Below, in pieces: positions 45,239-53,536 of a DNA stretch of 64,000 bases. Under the pieces are notes generated by a model that did no database searches, was not told the DNA's origin, and saw only the letters and a program-made list of their open reading frames with translations. The number at the start of each line of letters is the position of its first letter. Within the stretch, counting starts at the first letter, position 1. Origin of the DNA: CAZVFX01 sp964626565. GTDB lineage: Bacteria; Myxococcota_A; UBA9042; CAIXZC01. The stretch covers positions 1 to 64,000 of the forward strand of contig CAZVFX010000001.1 in NCBI GenBank assembly GCA_964626565.1, read 5' to 3'. Both the position numbers and the translations under genes were made by a program.

Positions 45239-46624
45239 ATGGGACGTGTTCTTGTCAGCATACTTCTGGTGTTCAGCGTAGCGACTGCGCCAAGTTTCGC
45301 GTTTGCCAACATGTTGGAGGTGTTCGGGACTTCGTCCCGCAGTCAGGGAATGGGTGGCGTGGGGGTCGCCTCGGCCAACGATTTCTCCGCGCTCTTCTAC
45401 AATCCGGCGAGGCTGATGAAGGTCCCGACGTCGTTTTGTGTGGAGTTCCAACACGCCTATGCCGACCTTGGCGTTCTGCTCATGCCGCGTCCGGCCGGCT
45501 ACGACCCGCAGTACTACGGATATCTGCTGAACCCGCGTGACGACACCGTAGAACTGCCCTCCATGTGGGGGGTGACCGTGGGCACTACCTTCGATTTCGG
45601 CAGCGACATCATCTCCGCCGGGTTCCTCGTTTTCGTCCCCTCTTCGGGGGTAGGCAACCAGGTGAGCCGTTATGCTAACGAGAAGGAGCAGTTTTTCTCC
45701 AACCGGGTGGGATTTGAGCTTATCGGGGAGCGGTTGCAGACCCAGAACATTATGTCCAGCCTGGCCCTTCGAGCCACGGAGTGGCTACAGTTGGGGATCG
45801 GGTTTTCCTTTGCCACCGCATCCAATTCCTCCACCATGGTATACACTCCCAATCCGGCCAACCCTTCCACCGTGGACATGAATCTGTCGGTGGAGCAGGA
45901 TTCCAGGCTTTCGCTCATGGCGGGCCTCAACGTGGACTTTGCCCCCGGCTTTACCGCGGGCATGTCGCTGCGGGACGAACACGCCTATACAATGAGCGGT
46001 GTCAACGTTGTGCAGCTTCATGGCCTGGAGGGCAAAGACTCCTACGTCATGGAGCAGCCCATGGAGTTCACCCTGCATTTCTCACCGCGTACCTTTAGCG
46101 CCGGCTTAGGCTATGAAGGGGAGGAGCTGAGCCTGGCGGTTGACGGTAGCTATCTGTCGTGGAGCGGGTACAAGAATGCCGCGGGGGAAGACGCCGGGTT
46201 CAACGATTCCATTGATGTGGGTGCCGGCGCGGAGCTGAGGCTCGGGGGGCTTAAAACCAGGGTGGGCGCCCGCTACACGCCATCCTCGGTGCCGGAGCAG
46301 ACCGGGCGTTCCAACTATGCGGACAACGACCGGGTAGTGGTTGCCTCCGGAGTGGGCGGCACGGTAGATGTTTTCGGCAACGACATCGGGGTGGATCTTC
46401 ATGTGCAGCTACTGATGTTGCCTTCCACTACCCACCGGAAGGAAATCGCGGATAATTATGATTCGTGTGAATCCGATACCGCATCGCTGTGCGACGAGGA
46501 CCTTGACAGCCCCGGTTTACAGACGGGGAATCCGGGGTTTCCCGGGTTTACCTCCGGCGGGTTTATCCTGGCCGGAGGGGTCACGGTGTCCTGGCTGTTC
46601 GGAAACGAAGAGGCGGAGGAATAG
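45239..46624 (+). CDS. FadL/OmpP1-like outer-membrane transporter
   Basis: A 461-residue outer-membrane barrel of FadL type, a family that carries hydrophobic compounds. The signal peptide is MGRVLVSILLVFSVATAPS; the hatch-like N-terminal segment SRSQGMGGVGVASANDFSALFYNPA is the family hallmark (GAGxAxxxDxxxxxxNPA). The C-terminal part holds strands such as GAGAELRLGGLKTRVGARYTPS and TVSWLFG. A Cys-containing acidic loop (CESDTASLCDEDLD) near residue 410 is unusual. ATG 45239. It follows the mini-DnaJ gene by nine bases and precedes a lipoprotein gene, so the three may be one unit. Confidence 0.82.
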   Translation: MGRVLVSILLVFSVATAPSFAFANMLEVFGTSSRSQGMGGVGVASANDFSALFYNPARLMKVPTSFCVEFQHAYADLGVLLMPRPAGYDPQYYGYLLNPRDDTVELPSMWGVTVGTTFDFGSDIISAGFLVFVPSSGVGNQVSRYANEKEQFFSNRVGFELIGERLQTQNIMSSLALRATEWLQLGIGFSFATASNSSTMVYTPNPANPSTVDMNLSVEQDSRLSLMAGLNVDFAPGFTAGMSLRDEHAYTMSGVNVVQLHGLEGKDSYVMEQPMEFTLHFSPRTFSAGLGYEGEELSLAVDGSYLSWSGYKNAAGEDAGFNDSIDVGAGAELRLGGLKTRVGARYTPSSVPEQTGRSNYADNDRVVVASGVGGTVDVFGNDIGVDLHVQLLMLPSTTHRKEIADNYDSCESDTASLCDEDLDSPGLQTGNPGFPGFTSGGFILAGGVTVSWLFGNEEAEE

Positions 46625-46625
46625 G

Positions 46626-47588
46626 TTGGCGGGACTGAGGCACATGGCGGTGGCCGCGATGCTGCTGGTTGTTGTTTGCGGCTGCCGCGCCGAGCGGGAA
46701 GAGGGGCTGTTTCCGGCCGTGGACCTGGTCTCTTCCGCGGATCTGTCCGGCGCAGACTTCGGCGGTTCTGATGTCGTTGATTCCGGGACCGCGCTTGCCG
46801 GCACCTGGGGCCTGCTGCTGCAGACTGCGACTTGCGTGAACGTGCTGGGCGCGACGGTCATCGAGAACCTTACCTGGACTTGGGCGTTGCTGGAAACGAA
46901 GCCGGCGGGGGCCGACTTCGATGGCGGACGGCTGTGGCTCGATGCGAGCATGCGCAACTGCCGCAAGGAGTTGACTCCCATCGTCATGGACCTGGCGGCC
47001 AACATTCCAACGGTGATCTTCGAAACCATGCCGGCTGTGGAGTTCAGGTGTGAGGTCGGCCTGGCCGGCGGCGCCCCGGACGGAGAAGTGGATCTTGCCG
47101 GCGCGTCGATATTGTGCGAGCCCATTGTCGAATTGTGGGGGCTCGAGCTTGATGAGCCGTTCACCGAGGAGCTGCCCGTGTCCGCGGATGACCCCCGGGT
47201 CACCGACCAGGACGGCGACGGCAACCCCGGCGTCACCCTCATTCTGGGTGAGGACGTGTGCGAGATGTACGTGGTCCAGCGCTCGGTCTCGGTGTACCAG
47301 GGTGAGTTCGAGGGTGCGGAATCAGCGTCCGGACCTTTTCAGGCCGGCTCAAAACAGAACCTCCTGGGAGGCAGCCAGCCGCTGTGCCAGAGCGAAAACG
47401 TAACCGTTGTCAACCAGGAGCGCAACCGGCTATACTTGGTCCGGCTGGACGGCTACGGCGGTGCTTACAATGCTGACCTGGATCACGATGGCGCCATATC
47501 GTGTGACGAGCTTGTCGCCGAAGGCGAAAATCTGTCCGCAAGCTACGGCGTGGTTTTCGACGAGCCGGATAATGCGTACTGCGACTGA
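46626..47588 (+). CDS. hypothetical lipoprotein
   Basis: A 320-residue lipoprotein with a signal peptide MAGLRHMAVAAMLLVVVCGC, an acidic Val/Asp/Ser spacer (VDLVSSADLSGADFGGSD) and a Cys-containing beta-rich body of unknown family. DLDHDGAISCDELVAEG near the C-terminus is an EF-hand-like calcium loop. I prefer TTG 46626: GGAGGAATAGG precedes it and it supplies Arg at the N-terminus of the signal peptide, which the downstream ATG 46644 would lack. Its start is one base after the FadL-like stop, so it is probably translated together with it. Role unknown. Confidence 0.7.
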   Translation: MAGLRHMAVAAMLLVVVCGCRAEREEGLFPAVDLVSSADLSGADFGGSDVVDSGTALAGTWGLLLQTATCVNVLGATVIENLTWTWALLETKPAGADFDGGRLWLDASMRNCRKELTPIVMDLAANIPTVIFETMPAVEFRCEVGLAGGAPDGEVDLAGASILCEPIVELWGLELDEPFTEELPVSADDPRVTDQDGDGNPGVTLILGEDVCEMYVVQRSVSVYQGEFEGAESASGPFQAGSKQNLLGGSQPLCQSENVTVVNQERNRLYLVRLDGYGGAYNADLDHDGAISCDELVAEGENLSASYGVVFDEPDNAYCD

Positions 47589-47601
47589 GGGGTAACGGGC
47601 C

Positions 47602-48324
47602 TTGTACCTGTGGCTTGATGTCATCAGTTTCCAACACTACACCGGGGCGATCCCTGCGGCAGCCGGAGAACTTTTGGCTGCATGCATCGTAATATGCGGT
47701 GTCTTGTGGGCCGGAGTCGGCCGGCAAGCGAGCGCACCGGGGCAGTCACCGGATGTAACTGATGAGGAACTGATGAAGCGGTTCGCAACAGGAGATGCTG
47801 AGGCTTTCAACGTTCTCATGGAACGTTACCAGCGTCGCGTGTATGCGTTCATCTATCGAAATGTGTACAACAAGGACAAAGCGGCGGAGCTGTTCCAGGA
47901 TTCGTTTTACAAGGTTATCAGGGCCGCGAAGACGTTCAACCCGAACCAGAAGTTTTCAACCTGGCTGTTCACTGTGGTTCGGAACACGCTCATCGATTAT
48001 TACAAGAAGAAGAAGTTGCGGACCGTGTCGTTGTCGGCTCCTTTGCGCCCGGGAGAGGAGAAGGGGACGTTGGCCGACGTGATCCCGGATCCCCGGGGAG
48101 CGGACGGGGAGCGCTATGCCGCGCAGCGGCAGTTGGAGGAGCGGCTGGAGAGTGCGCTGGAGACGCTGAACCCGGACCAGAAGGAAGTGTTCATGATGAG
48201 GCAGTTTCAGGGGCTGCCTTTTGCTGAGATAGCCGAAATCACGGGTTGCCCTGTGAACACGGCCAAGACAAGAATGAGGTACGCGCTGGAAGCGCTGAGG
48301 AGGGAGCTGGCGGATTTCGCCTGA
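47602..48324 (+). CDS. ECF-type RNA polymerase sigma factor
   Basis: A sigma-70-family factor of the ECF class. Region 2 runs from TDEELMKRFATGDAEAF to AAKTFNPNQKFSTWLFTVVRNTLID (residues about 52-130), and region 4 ends with FAEIAEITGCPVNTAKTRM, a helix-turn-helix. The start is uncertain: TTG 47602 with GAGGGGTAA upstream gives 240 residues with a hydrophobic N-terminal stretch; TTG 47704 would leave a normal-looking 206-residue factor; ATG 47773 would cut into region 2. ECF factors redirect transcription in response to envelope or other stress. It lies eight bases ahead of the gene for a membrane anti-sigma factor, its probable partner. Confidence 0.83.
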   Translation: MYLWLDVISFQHYTGAIPAAAGELLAACIVICGVLWAGVGRQASAPGQSPDVTDEELMKRFATGDAEAFNVLMERYQRRVYAFIYRNVYNKDKAAELFQDSFYKVIRAAKTFNPNQKFSTWLFTVVRNTLIDYYKKKKLRTVSLSAPLRPGEEKGTLADVIPDPRGADGERYAAQRQLEERLESALETLNPDQKEVFMMRQFQGLPFAEIAEITGCPVNTAKTRMRYALEALRRELADFA

Positions 48325-48331
48325 GCGAATC

Positions 48332-50506
48332 ATGAGCCGCGATTTTACACATATGGGGCACGACGAGCTCAAAGAACTTCTGGTGGACTACCTTTACGGG
48401 GAGTTGCCGCCGGAAGAGGTGGCCGGGTTTGAAAAGGCTCTGGCCGCACACCCTGAGCTTCGGGCGGAGGCTGAGGAGTTGAAGAGCCTCCTGTTCCGGC
48501 TGGACGAGTTGGAAGGCCCGGAGCCGCCGGCAGACGTGGTCGCCGACGTGCTGGCTGCGGCCCAGGACGCGTGCCGCCCGGTTGAGGCGTCGTCACCCTC
48601 GCTGGTGGAGACGGTGCTTTACTGGCTGACCCGGCCCCAGATGGGATTGGGGTTTGCCGCGGTGCTGGTGGTGGCGGTGGGTGTGTACATGATGCAGGAA
48701 GCCCGCAAACCCACCGCGCCTGATTCTCGGGAGAGGATAGCCGAAGAATTCAGCGGCCTGCCGGCCAAGGACAAGGAAATGTCGCCGGCCAAGGGGGAAG
48801 AGGAGCCTCCGCAGGCTGCGCCGGAGCCGGCGACCGTGGTGAGTGCTGCGGACGAAGCGCAGCCGGCCGATCAGGCGGAGGAGAAGCCGACGCTTCCCGA
48901 ACAGGAACTGCCGGTGACGACAAAGGCCGAAAAGGCGGCGGAGAGTCCGCGCCCGGCCGAGGCCCCTGCAGACGACGGCGATTCCATCCGGACGGGATTG
49001 AACCGGGACCGGACCATCGACGGGGCAGGCCTGGACGAGGTGAAGCAACTCGTGGAAGGTCGTCGGGGTCTAAGGTCCGGCGGTGACGGGGCCGCCGCGG
49101 CCGCCGCGGTTGGCGGGCAGGCGGGAAGCAAGGTGGTAGACACGTCGACCGACGACGTGGCGGCAGTTGCGGAGAAGGTTCACTACAAGCAGAGCGGAAA
49201 GAAGGAGCCGTCTTCAGGCGCGCAGAAGGCCGACAAGAAGCTCCGGGCGGAGAAGGAAGAGGCGGGGCTCGAAAAGAAGGAGGCGGTCGCAAAGAAGGAG
49301 GCAGGGGAGGTCCGCAAGAAGAAGAAGATCAAGGAAAAGAAGAAAAAGACGCAGGCCAGGAAAGTCAAGAAGGCGGGGGCCGACTGGGGCGGCAAAGGCG
49401 CGGAGGGCACCGCCTCAAACATCGCTACCGGGGACATTCCTCCCCGGGTCTCCGGAGAGTCTCAGGTCAAGAAATTGCCTGCAAAGGACGAACCGAAGGC
49501 CGAAGACCAATTGACGGTTGCGAAACCGGCGGAGCCGTCCCCGGATGACGGCAAGGCGCAGAGAGAGAGGGCGGCGGGCTACTGGTACGAAGAGGAGAAG
49601 AAGAGGGAATCGGAACGCACGGTTCTGGAAGCAAAAAAGGAGGAGGCTCCGGCCGGGGCTGACCGGCGGGAGCAGGACAAGGATTTGGGTGCCGGGGGCG
49701 TTGCCCCCAATCGAGCGCAGCCTGCAGAGGCGCCGCTGATGCCGGTGAAGCCGGCCGAGATGCCGGCCCCGGCGCTGGTGCCTGCGGTAGCTGCGGACGA
49801 CAACTATGTCGCTGAAGACGCTGAAGGTATCGGCGAGTTCAGCAGCGTGAGTCGAGTTGACTCCTCGGTTCATTCAGACTCAACCCTGGTTGACCCCGCG
49901 CCGGTGTTGGCGAAGTCGGTGCAGGATGGCGAGGACAGCGCCGGTTCCACGGGAGGTGGAGACCTTGACGAGGCGGCTGCGGAAGGGAAGCTGGCGCCCA
50001 TGGCTGCAGTAGCGGCGGGACCACCCGAGGAAGAGGATGCCGGGGAAACGGAGAAGTCCAAGGTCAGCTTCGCAATAACCGAGACTGCCGTGGCAGAGCC
50101 GGCTGACGCTGGAGTTATTGCCGAAGTCGCGCCTGAGGTTGCCGCTCCGGTTATGAAGGAAGCGGCAAAGAAGAAGACCAAGGCCGAAGCGCCGTCCCAC
50201 GGGGCGGAACTCAAGGCTGTGGCAGAGGAGCAGAAGAAGGACCGCACGGTGGAATGCGCCGGGTTGTGGCAGAAGATGGTCGAGTTGAAGAAGAGAGGCG
50301 AGCACGCCGCCGCGCTGAACGTCCTCAAGCAATTCCGCTCCGGCGTTTGCGCAGAGTATCGCACCGCAGGCAAAGTGGACTTGATGGAGGCGGAACTCCT
50401 CATCGAGATGGACCGCCCCGTCGAGGCCAAGAAACGCCTCCAAAGGGCTGCAGAGCAGGAAGATACCGAGCAGGAAGCGATCCACATGATGGATAATCTG
50501 GAATAG
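48332..50506 (+). CDS. long membrane anti-sigma-like factor
   Basis: A 724-residue protein, much longer than typical anti-sigma factors. Residues 8-60 (HDELKELLVDYLYGELPPEE) form an anti-sigma domain of the zinc-less type: no HxxxCxxC is present. A membrane helix lies at about 105-121 (GLGFAAVLVVAVGVYMM). The periplasmic part has two very long Ala/Glu/Lys/Pro low-complexity stretches, including a Lys-rich block KKKKIKEKKKKTQARK near residue 330, and ends with a roughly 100-residue helical, TPR-like segment (ALNVLKQFRSG...EAKKRLQRAAEQ). It should hold the ECF sigma at the membrane and release it on a signal. Its gene follows the sigma gene by seven bases. Confidence 0.75.
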   Translation: MSRDFTHMGHDELKELLVDYLYGELPPEEVAGFEKALAAHPELRAEAEELKSLLFRLDELEGPEPPADVVADVLAAAQDACRPVEASSPSLVETVLYWLTRPQMGLGFAAVLVVAVGVYMMQEARKPTAPDSRERIAEEFSGLPAKDKEMSPAKGEEEPPQAAPEPATVVSAADEAQPADQAEEKPTLPEQELPVTTKAEKAAESPRPAEAPADDGDSIRTGLNRDRTIDGAGLDEVKQLVEGRRGLRSGGDGAAAAAAVGGQAGSKVVDTSTDDVAAVAEKVHYKQSGKKEPSSGAQKADKKLRAEKEEAGLEKKEAVAKKEAGEVRKKKKIKEKKKKTQARKVKKAGADWGGKGAEGTASNIATGDIPPRVSGESQVKKLPAKDEPKAEDQLTVAKPAEPSPDDGKAQRERAAGYWYEEEKKRESERTVLEAKKEEAPAGADRREQDKDLGAGGVAPNRAQPAEAPLMPVKPAEMPAPALVPAVAADDNYVAEDAEGIGEFSSVSRVDSSVHSDSTLVDPAPVLAKSVQDGEDSAGSTGGGDLDEAAAEGKLAPMAAVAAGPPEEEDAGETEKSKVSFAITETAVAEPADAGVIAEVAPEVAAPVMKEAAKKKTKAEAPSHGAELKAVAEEQKKDRTVECAGLWQKMVELKKRGEHAAALNVLKQFRSGVCAEYRTAGKVDLMEAELLIEMDRPVEAKKRLQRAAEQEDTEQEAIHMMDNLE

Positions 50507-50526
50507 CAACTTGCCAGAACATCGGT

Positions 50527-50555
50527 TTGTACGGTACACTCCGCGATAAACGCGG
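50527..50555 (+). promoter_or_regulatory. palindrome and hairpin at the leader of the Ig-like lipoprotein gene
   Basis: TGTAC-G-GTACA (50528-50538) is a perfect dyad. Directly after it, CCGCG-ATAAA-CGCGG (50541-50555) forms a hairpin that partly covers the GGAGG (50554-50558) of the gene starting at 50565. Both features could control this gene at transcription and translation. Confidence 0.4.
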
Positions 50556-50564
50556 AGGTCACGG

Positions 50565-52397
50565 ATGAGGTACGTGCTTGCCATATTGCTCCTCGCCATG
50601 GGCGTGATGTGGGGATGTTCGTCGGAGACCGGCGGAACCCTGGCGACGGAGTGGGAAGATTGCCAGATCACCGGTGCTACAGGGTGCGGTAAGTCGGAAG
50701 AGGGTGAGCCGGCGGTGCTGATCTGCTCAGAGACTGGAGTGTGGCTGGTCAGCGAGGCCTGCCCCGGCGGTTGCGATACGGAGACCGCTTCCTGTCAGGG
50801 GGTCGTTACGCCTCCGGACGTAGAAGACAAGCCCGACGTGGTAACACCTCTTCCCGACGCCGGTGGAGACACGGGAGGGAAGCAGGACACCGGGAAAGAT
50901 CAGATCGTTCCTGAAGATACGCCGGTGTTTCCCACCGACGTAGAGGTTGTTTTTGTGGACCTGATTCCCGACTTCGAGCCGCCGTGGGTGGAATCGACAT
51001 CTCCGGCTGACGACGAAATGGGTGTGGCGTTGCCCGGTGAAGGCGAGGATTTTGTAGTCACAGTAGTGTTCACCGAGCCGATCCACGAACCTACCATTGC
51101 GGACACGACGGTAAAGGTTAAGGATGCGGTAGGCACGCTTCTGAACCTCGACTACCAGTTCACTGACGACGACACCACCACCCTGCAAATCACTTTCAAG
51201 GGTGCGGTCTTCCCGTCTTCTCCCTACACCGTGATCCTTGAGCCGATGATCAAGGATCTGGCCGGCAATCAGATGGGGAACACCTACCAGTTCACTTTCT
51301 ACACCGCGGCCACCAACACTTTGACCAAGTACTTCGAGCTGGCGGCCAAATTTGCCCCCGCCATCTACCAGGAGACCAATTCAAGTCATCCGGAATACGA
51401 CTATCCGACGAAGTACGACCTTGACGGTGACTGGGTGGCCGCGGACAACGTGGACTACATAGTCATCGATGCGGTGAAGGTTGAGCCCCACGTCTACTAC
51501 TCGGTCATCGAGACCAAGAGCCATTTCTTCATCCAGTACATTTTCTACTGGCCGTATCGTTATGCCGAATCCGAGAGCAGTCGTTTCGGTAACGACGTGG
51601 CAGGTGCGATGGTGCTGGTGCGCAAGTCCGACGAGGCGCCCATTGCACTGGAAACCTATTTCAAGAAGGACCTGGATGAACGCTCGCTTTCATTCGTGAC
51701 CACCGATTCGGGGTTGATCAGTGCGGACGGCACTTTCACGTCCCACAAGTTCGACGGCAGTTACGAAGCCGCGGACCTGTTTCCCAACGGTCACTACGTG
51801 GCGTACCTGAGTGCGCAGGAGCACGAGTCGTGCCTCTGGCTCGATGAGAACAACAACTACATGGACGGCTGTGTCATCAACGCGGGCGTGAAAGCGTCCA
51901 TGAAGAAGATCGAGTTGAAGTACAAGGGTGCGGCCACCCCCATAGAAAAGACCGGCGGCAAGTTCCCGGAGGCGCTCACCGATGTCGGGTACAGCCTCTC
52001 CCACCTCCTGGAAGGTTGGTGGCCGCGGCGCAACGATGTTGGCGACAACAAGATGTGGGGCTCCACCTATTCTTACGAGCCGTTTATCAGCACCATTTTC
52101 AAAAACCGGCCGGGGATCAAGGAGCCGATGCCGTCGGTGTTTGTAGACCCCATCGGCAACGACAACGGCCGTCCCCCGTGGGCCTGGCGCTACTATCCCC
52201 AGAACGGAACGACTTTCTACGAAATGCCTCGTGGCGTGTGGTTCCTCGATGCCGCGGTACATTTCAAGCAGCGCCACGATCAGGGCAACAAGTGGGCGGA
52301 CTTCGACGGGGAGTCGGGATGGTCCATCGAGTACTGCTACAATCCGTACTTCAACCTGGATTTCCGCAACATCTGGCCTGAGTGCACAACCAACTAG
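50565..52397 (+). CDS. lipoprotein with Ig-like (Big_5) domain
   Basis: A 610-residue lipoprotein. The signal peptide ends MGVMWGC; residues 25-75 hold a small Cys-rich module (CQITGATGCGKSEEGEPAVL), followed by an acidic Val/Asp/Pro/Thr spacer. An Ig-like SbsA/Big_5 domain starts near residue 145 (PPWVESTSPADDEMGVALP ... TYQFTFYTAA). The C-terminal 350 residues are rich in Tyr and Trp and include YYSVIETKSHFFIQYIFYWP and YNPYFNLDFRNIWPE, a pattern reminiscent of Vps62/NPP1-like domains, with low confidence. Its gene is transcribed after the anti-sigma gene and may be a target of the sigma factor, but the 58-base leader has its own regulatory-looking structure. Confidence 0.75.
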   Translation: MRYVLAILLLAMGVMWGCSSETGGTLATEWEDCQITGATGCGKSEEGEPAVLICSETGVWLVSEACPGGCDTETASCQGVVTPPDVEDKPDVVTPLPDAGGDTGGKQDTGKDQIVPEDTPVFPTDVEVVFVDLIPDFEPPWVESTSPADDEMGVALPGEGEDFVVTVVFTEPIHEPTIADTTVKVKDAVGTLLNLDYQFTDDDTTTLQITFKGAVFPSSPYTVILEPMIKDLAGNQMGNTYQFTFYTAATNTLTKYFELAAKFAPAIYQETNSSHPEYDYPTKYDLDGDWVAADNVDYIVIDAVKVEPHVYYSVIETKSHFFIQYIFYWPYRYAESESSRFGNDVAGAMVLVRKSDEAPIALETYFKKDLDERSLSFVTTDSGLISADGTFTSHKFDGSYEAADLFPNGHYVAYLSAQEHESCLWLDENNNYMDGCVINAGVKASMKKIELKYKGAATPIEKTGGKFPEALTDVGYSLSHLLEGWWPRRNDVGDNKMWGSTYSYEPFISTIFKNRPGIKEPMPSVFVDPIGNDNGRPPWAWRYYPQNGTTFYEMPRGVWFLDAAVHFKQRHDQGNKWADFDGESGWSIEYCYNPYFNLDFRNIWPECTTN

Positions 52398-52403
52398 GAT
52401 CCT

Positions 52404-52805
52404 ATGCGTTGGAACTGGATGGCTTTCTGGGGCGTAGCCGGCATCGGCATGCTCGTGTCTTCACTCTGGCTGGATTGGTTCGTGGTGGACCTTACCCTTT
52501 TCAAGGTCAATGTCGGCTGGTTCGCAGTGGTTTATGCATCGCTCCTGCTGATCATTAATGTGCAGTTGAAGAAGGAGATCGCCATGACTCCCCGGGAGCT
52601 TCATGACTGGGGGGGGATTTTGTCAGAGGTGACTCCGTTCATAATCGAGCAGGCTGAGGCGGGGAAGAGGCCGAAGCAGATCGCAGCTTTGCTGGAGGCG
52701 GACCGGAAGATTCCGCCTATCGTGTCGCTGAAGTTTATGGTGGCGTTGTCGAAAGAGCTGAAGAAAGCTAAGGAAGAACAGGGGCAGCCGCCCCCGGCAG
52801 ACTAG
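52404..52805 (+). CDS. small membrane protein
   Basis: A 133-residue protein with two N-terminal membrane helices (about residues 5-24 and 36-52) and a soluble, charged, helical C-terminus (TPRELHDWGGILSEVTPFII and KFMVALSKELKKAKEEQ). The family is not recognised. The start is ATG 52404, with AGGA eight bases before it. The stop codon TAG overlaps, in a shared CTAG, the stop codon of the convergent FHA gene. The short distance (six bases) to the preceding lipoprotein gene suggests cotranscription. Confidence 0.6.
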   Translation: MRWNWMAFWGVAGIGMLVSSLWLDWFVVDLTLFKVNVGWFAVVYASLLLIINVQLKKEIAMTPRELHDWGGILSEVTPFIIEQAEAGKRPKQIAALLEADRKIPPIVSLKFMVALSKELKKAKEEQGQPPPAD

Positions 52806-53536
52806 TCGAGCGCGGACGAAAACAGGTTCACGACCAACAGCCCGATAGACAGTCCCAACATCACCAGCAGCAGCATCAACAATCCGTAGCGGCGCTCCGG
52901 CGGCGGGCGGTTTCCGATATGGAACAGCAACTCCACATCCCCGACGCGGATCCGCTCTCCTCCCTTGACCAGGGATTGGGTGACCATTGCCTCGTCGACG
53001 TAGGTGCCGTTGGCGCTCTCCATGTCCTCCACCATCCAGCCGCGGGTCTCATCGGAGAACCTGAGCAAGGTGTTGGCCCTGGAGACCGTGGGGTGGTTGA
53101 CCTGCAGGTCTGCGGTGTGGCTGCGGCCGATTACTCCGGTAGCCGAAGTAATGTGGAACAGTCGGCCTTTCAGCGATGTATTGAGTACTTCAAGCCACGC
53201 TTCGGGCACCGGCCCCGCCTCACCCGCCCGGCGGGGCACGATCCTCACTTCCAGTTCGCCGAGGCTCAACACCTGGCCCGGGTTGAGGGCCGAGGATGCC
53301 TCCAGTTGCTGGCCGGAGAGAAAGGTGCCGTTGAGGCTGTCGAGGTCGGTGACCTCGGCGCGGCCCTGGTCAACCGTCAGCTTGACGTGGCGGCGGGAAA
53401 TTGACGATACGGGGACCGAGATTTCGCAGGAGGCGCTCCTGCCGATAACGTAGACGCCGTCGCTAAGCGGATAATGCCGGTCTGGTTCGCCCTGTCTGCT
53501 TACTACAAGTTCGAGAGGGTATCGGTCGGAGGCCAT
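52802..53536 (-). CDS. tandem FHA-domain membrane protein
   Basis: A 244-residue protein with two FHA domains: residues about 25-100 (VIGRSASCEISVP, SISRRHVKL, DLDSLNGTFLSG) and about 130-205 (GVIGRSHTADLQV, TVSRANTLLRF, MESANGTYVDE), both with the Ser/Arg/Asn residues that bind phosphothreonine. A single C-terminal helix (LLMLLLVMLGLSIGLLVV) anchors it with the FHA domains in the cytoplasm. It should read Thr phosphorylation by Ser/Thr kinases. Its start overlaps the stop of the next FHA gene upstream on the minus strand (TAATG), so the two proteins are produced together and may form a complex. Confidence 0.85.
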   Translation of the reverse strand: MASDRYPLELVVSRQGEPDRHYPLSDGVYVIGRSASCEISVPVSSISRRHVKLTVDQGRAEVTDLDSLNGTFLSGQQLEASSALNPGQVLSLGELEVRIVPRRAGEAGPVPEAWLEVLNTSLKGRLFHITSATGVIGRSHTADLQVNHPTVSRANTLLRFSDETRGWMVEDMESANGTYVDEAMVTQSLVKGGERIRVGDVELLFHIGNRPPPERRYGLLMLLLVMLGLSIGLLVVNLFSSALD

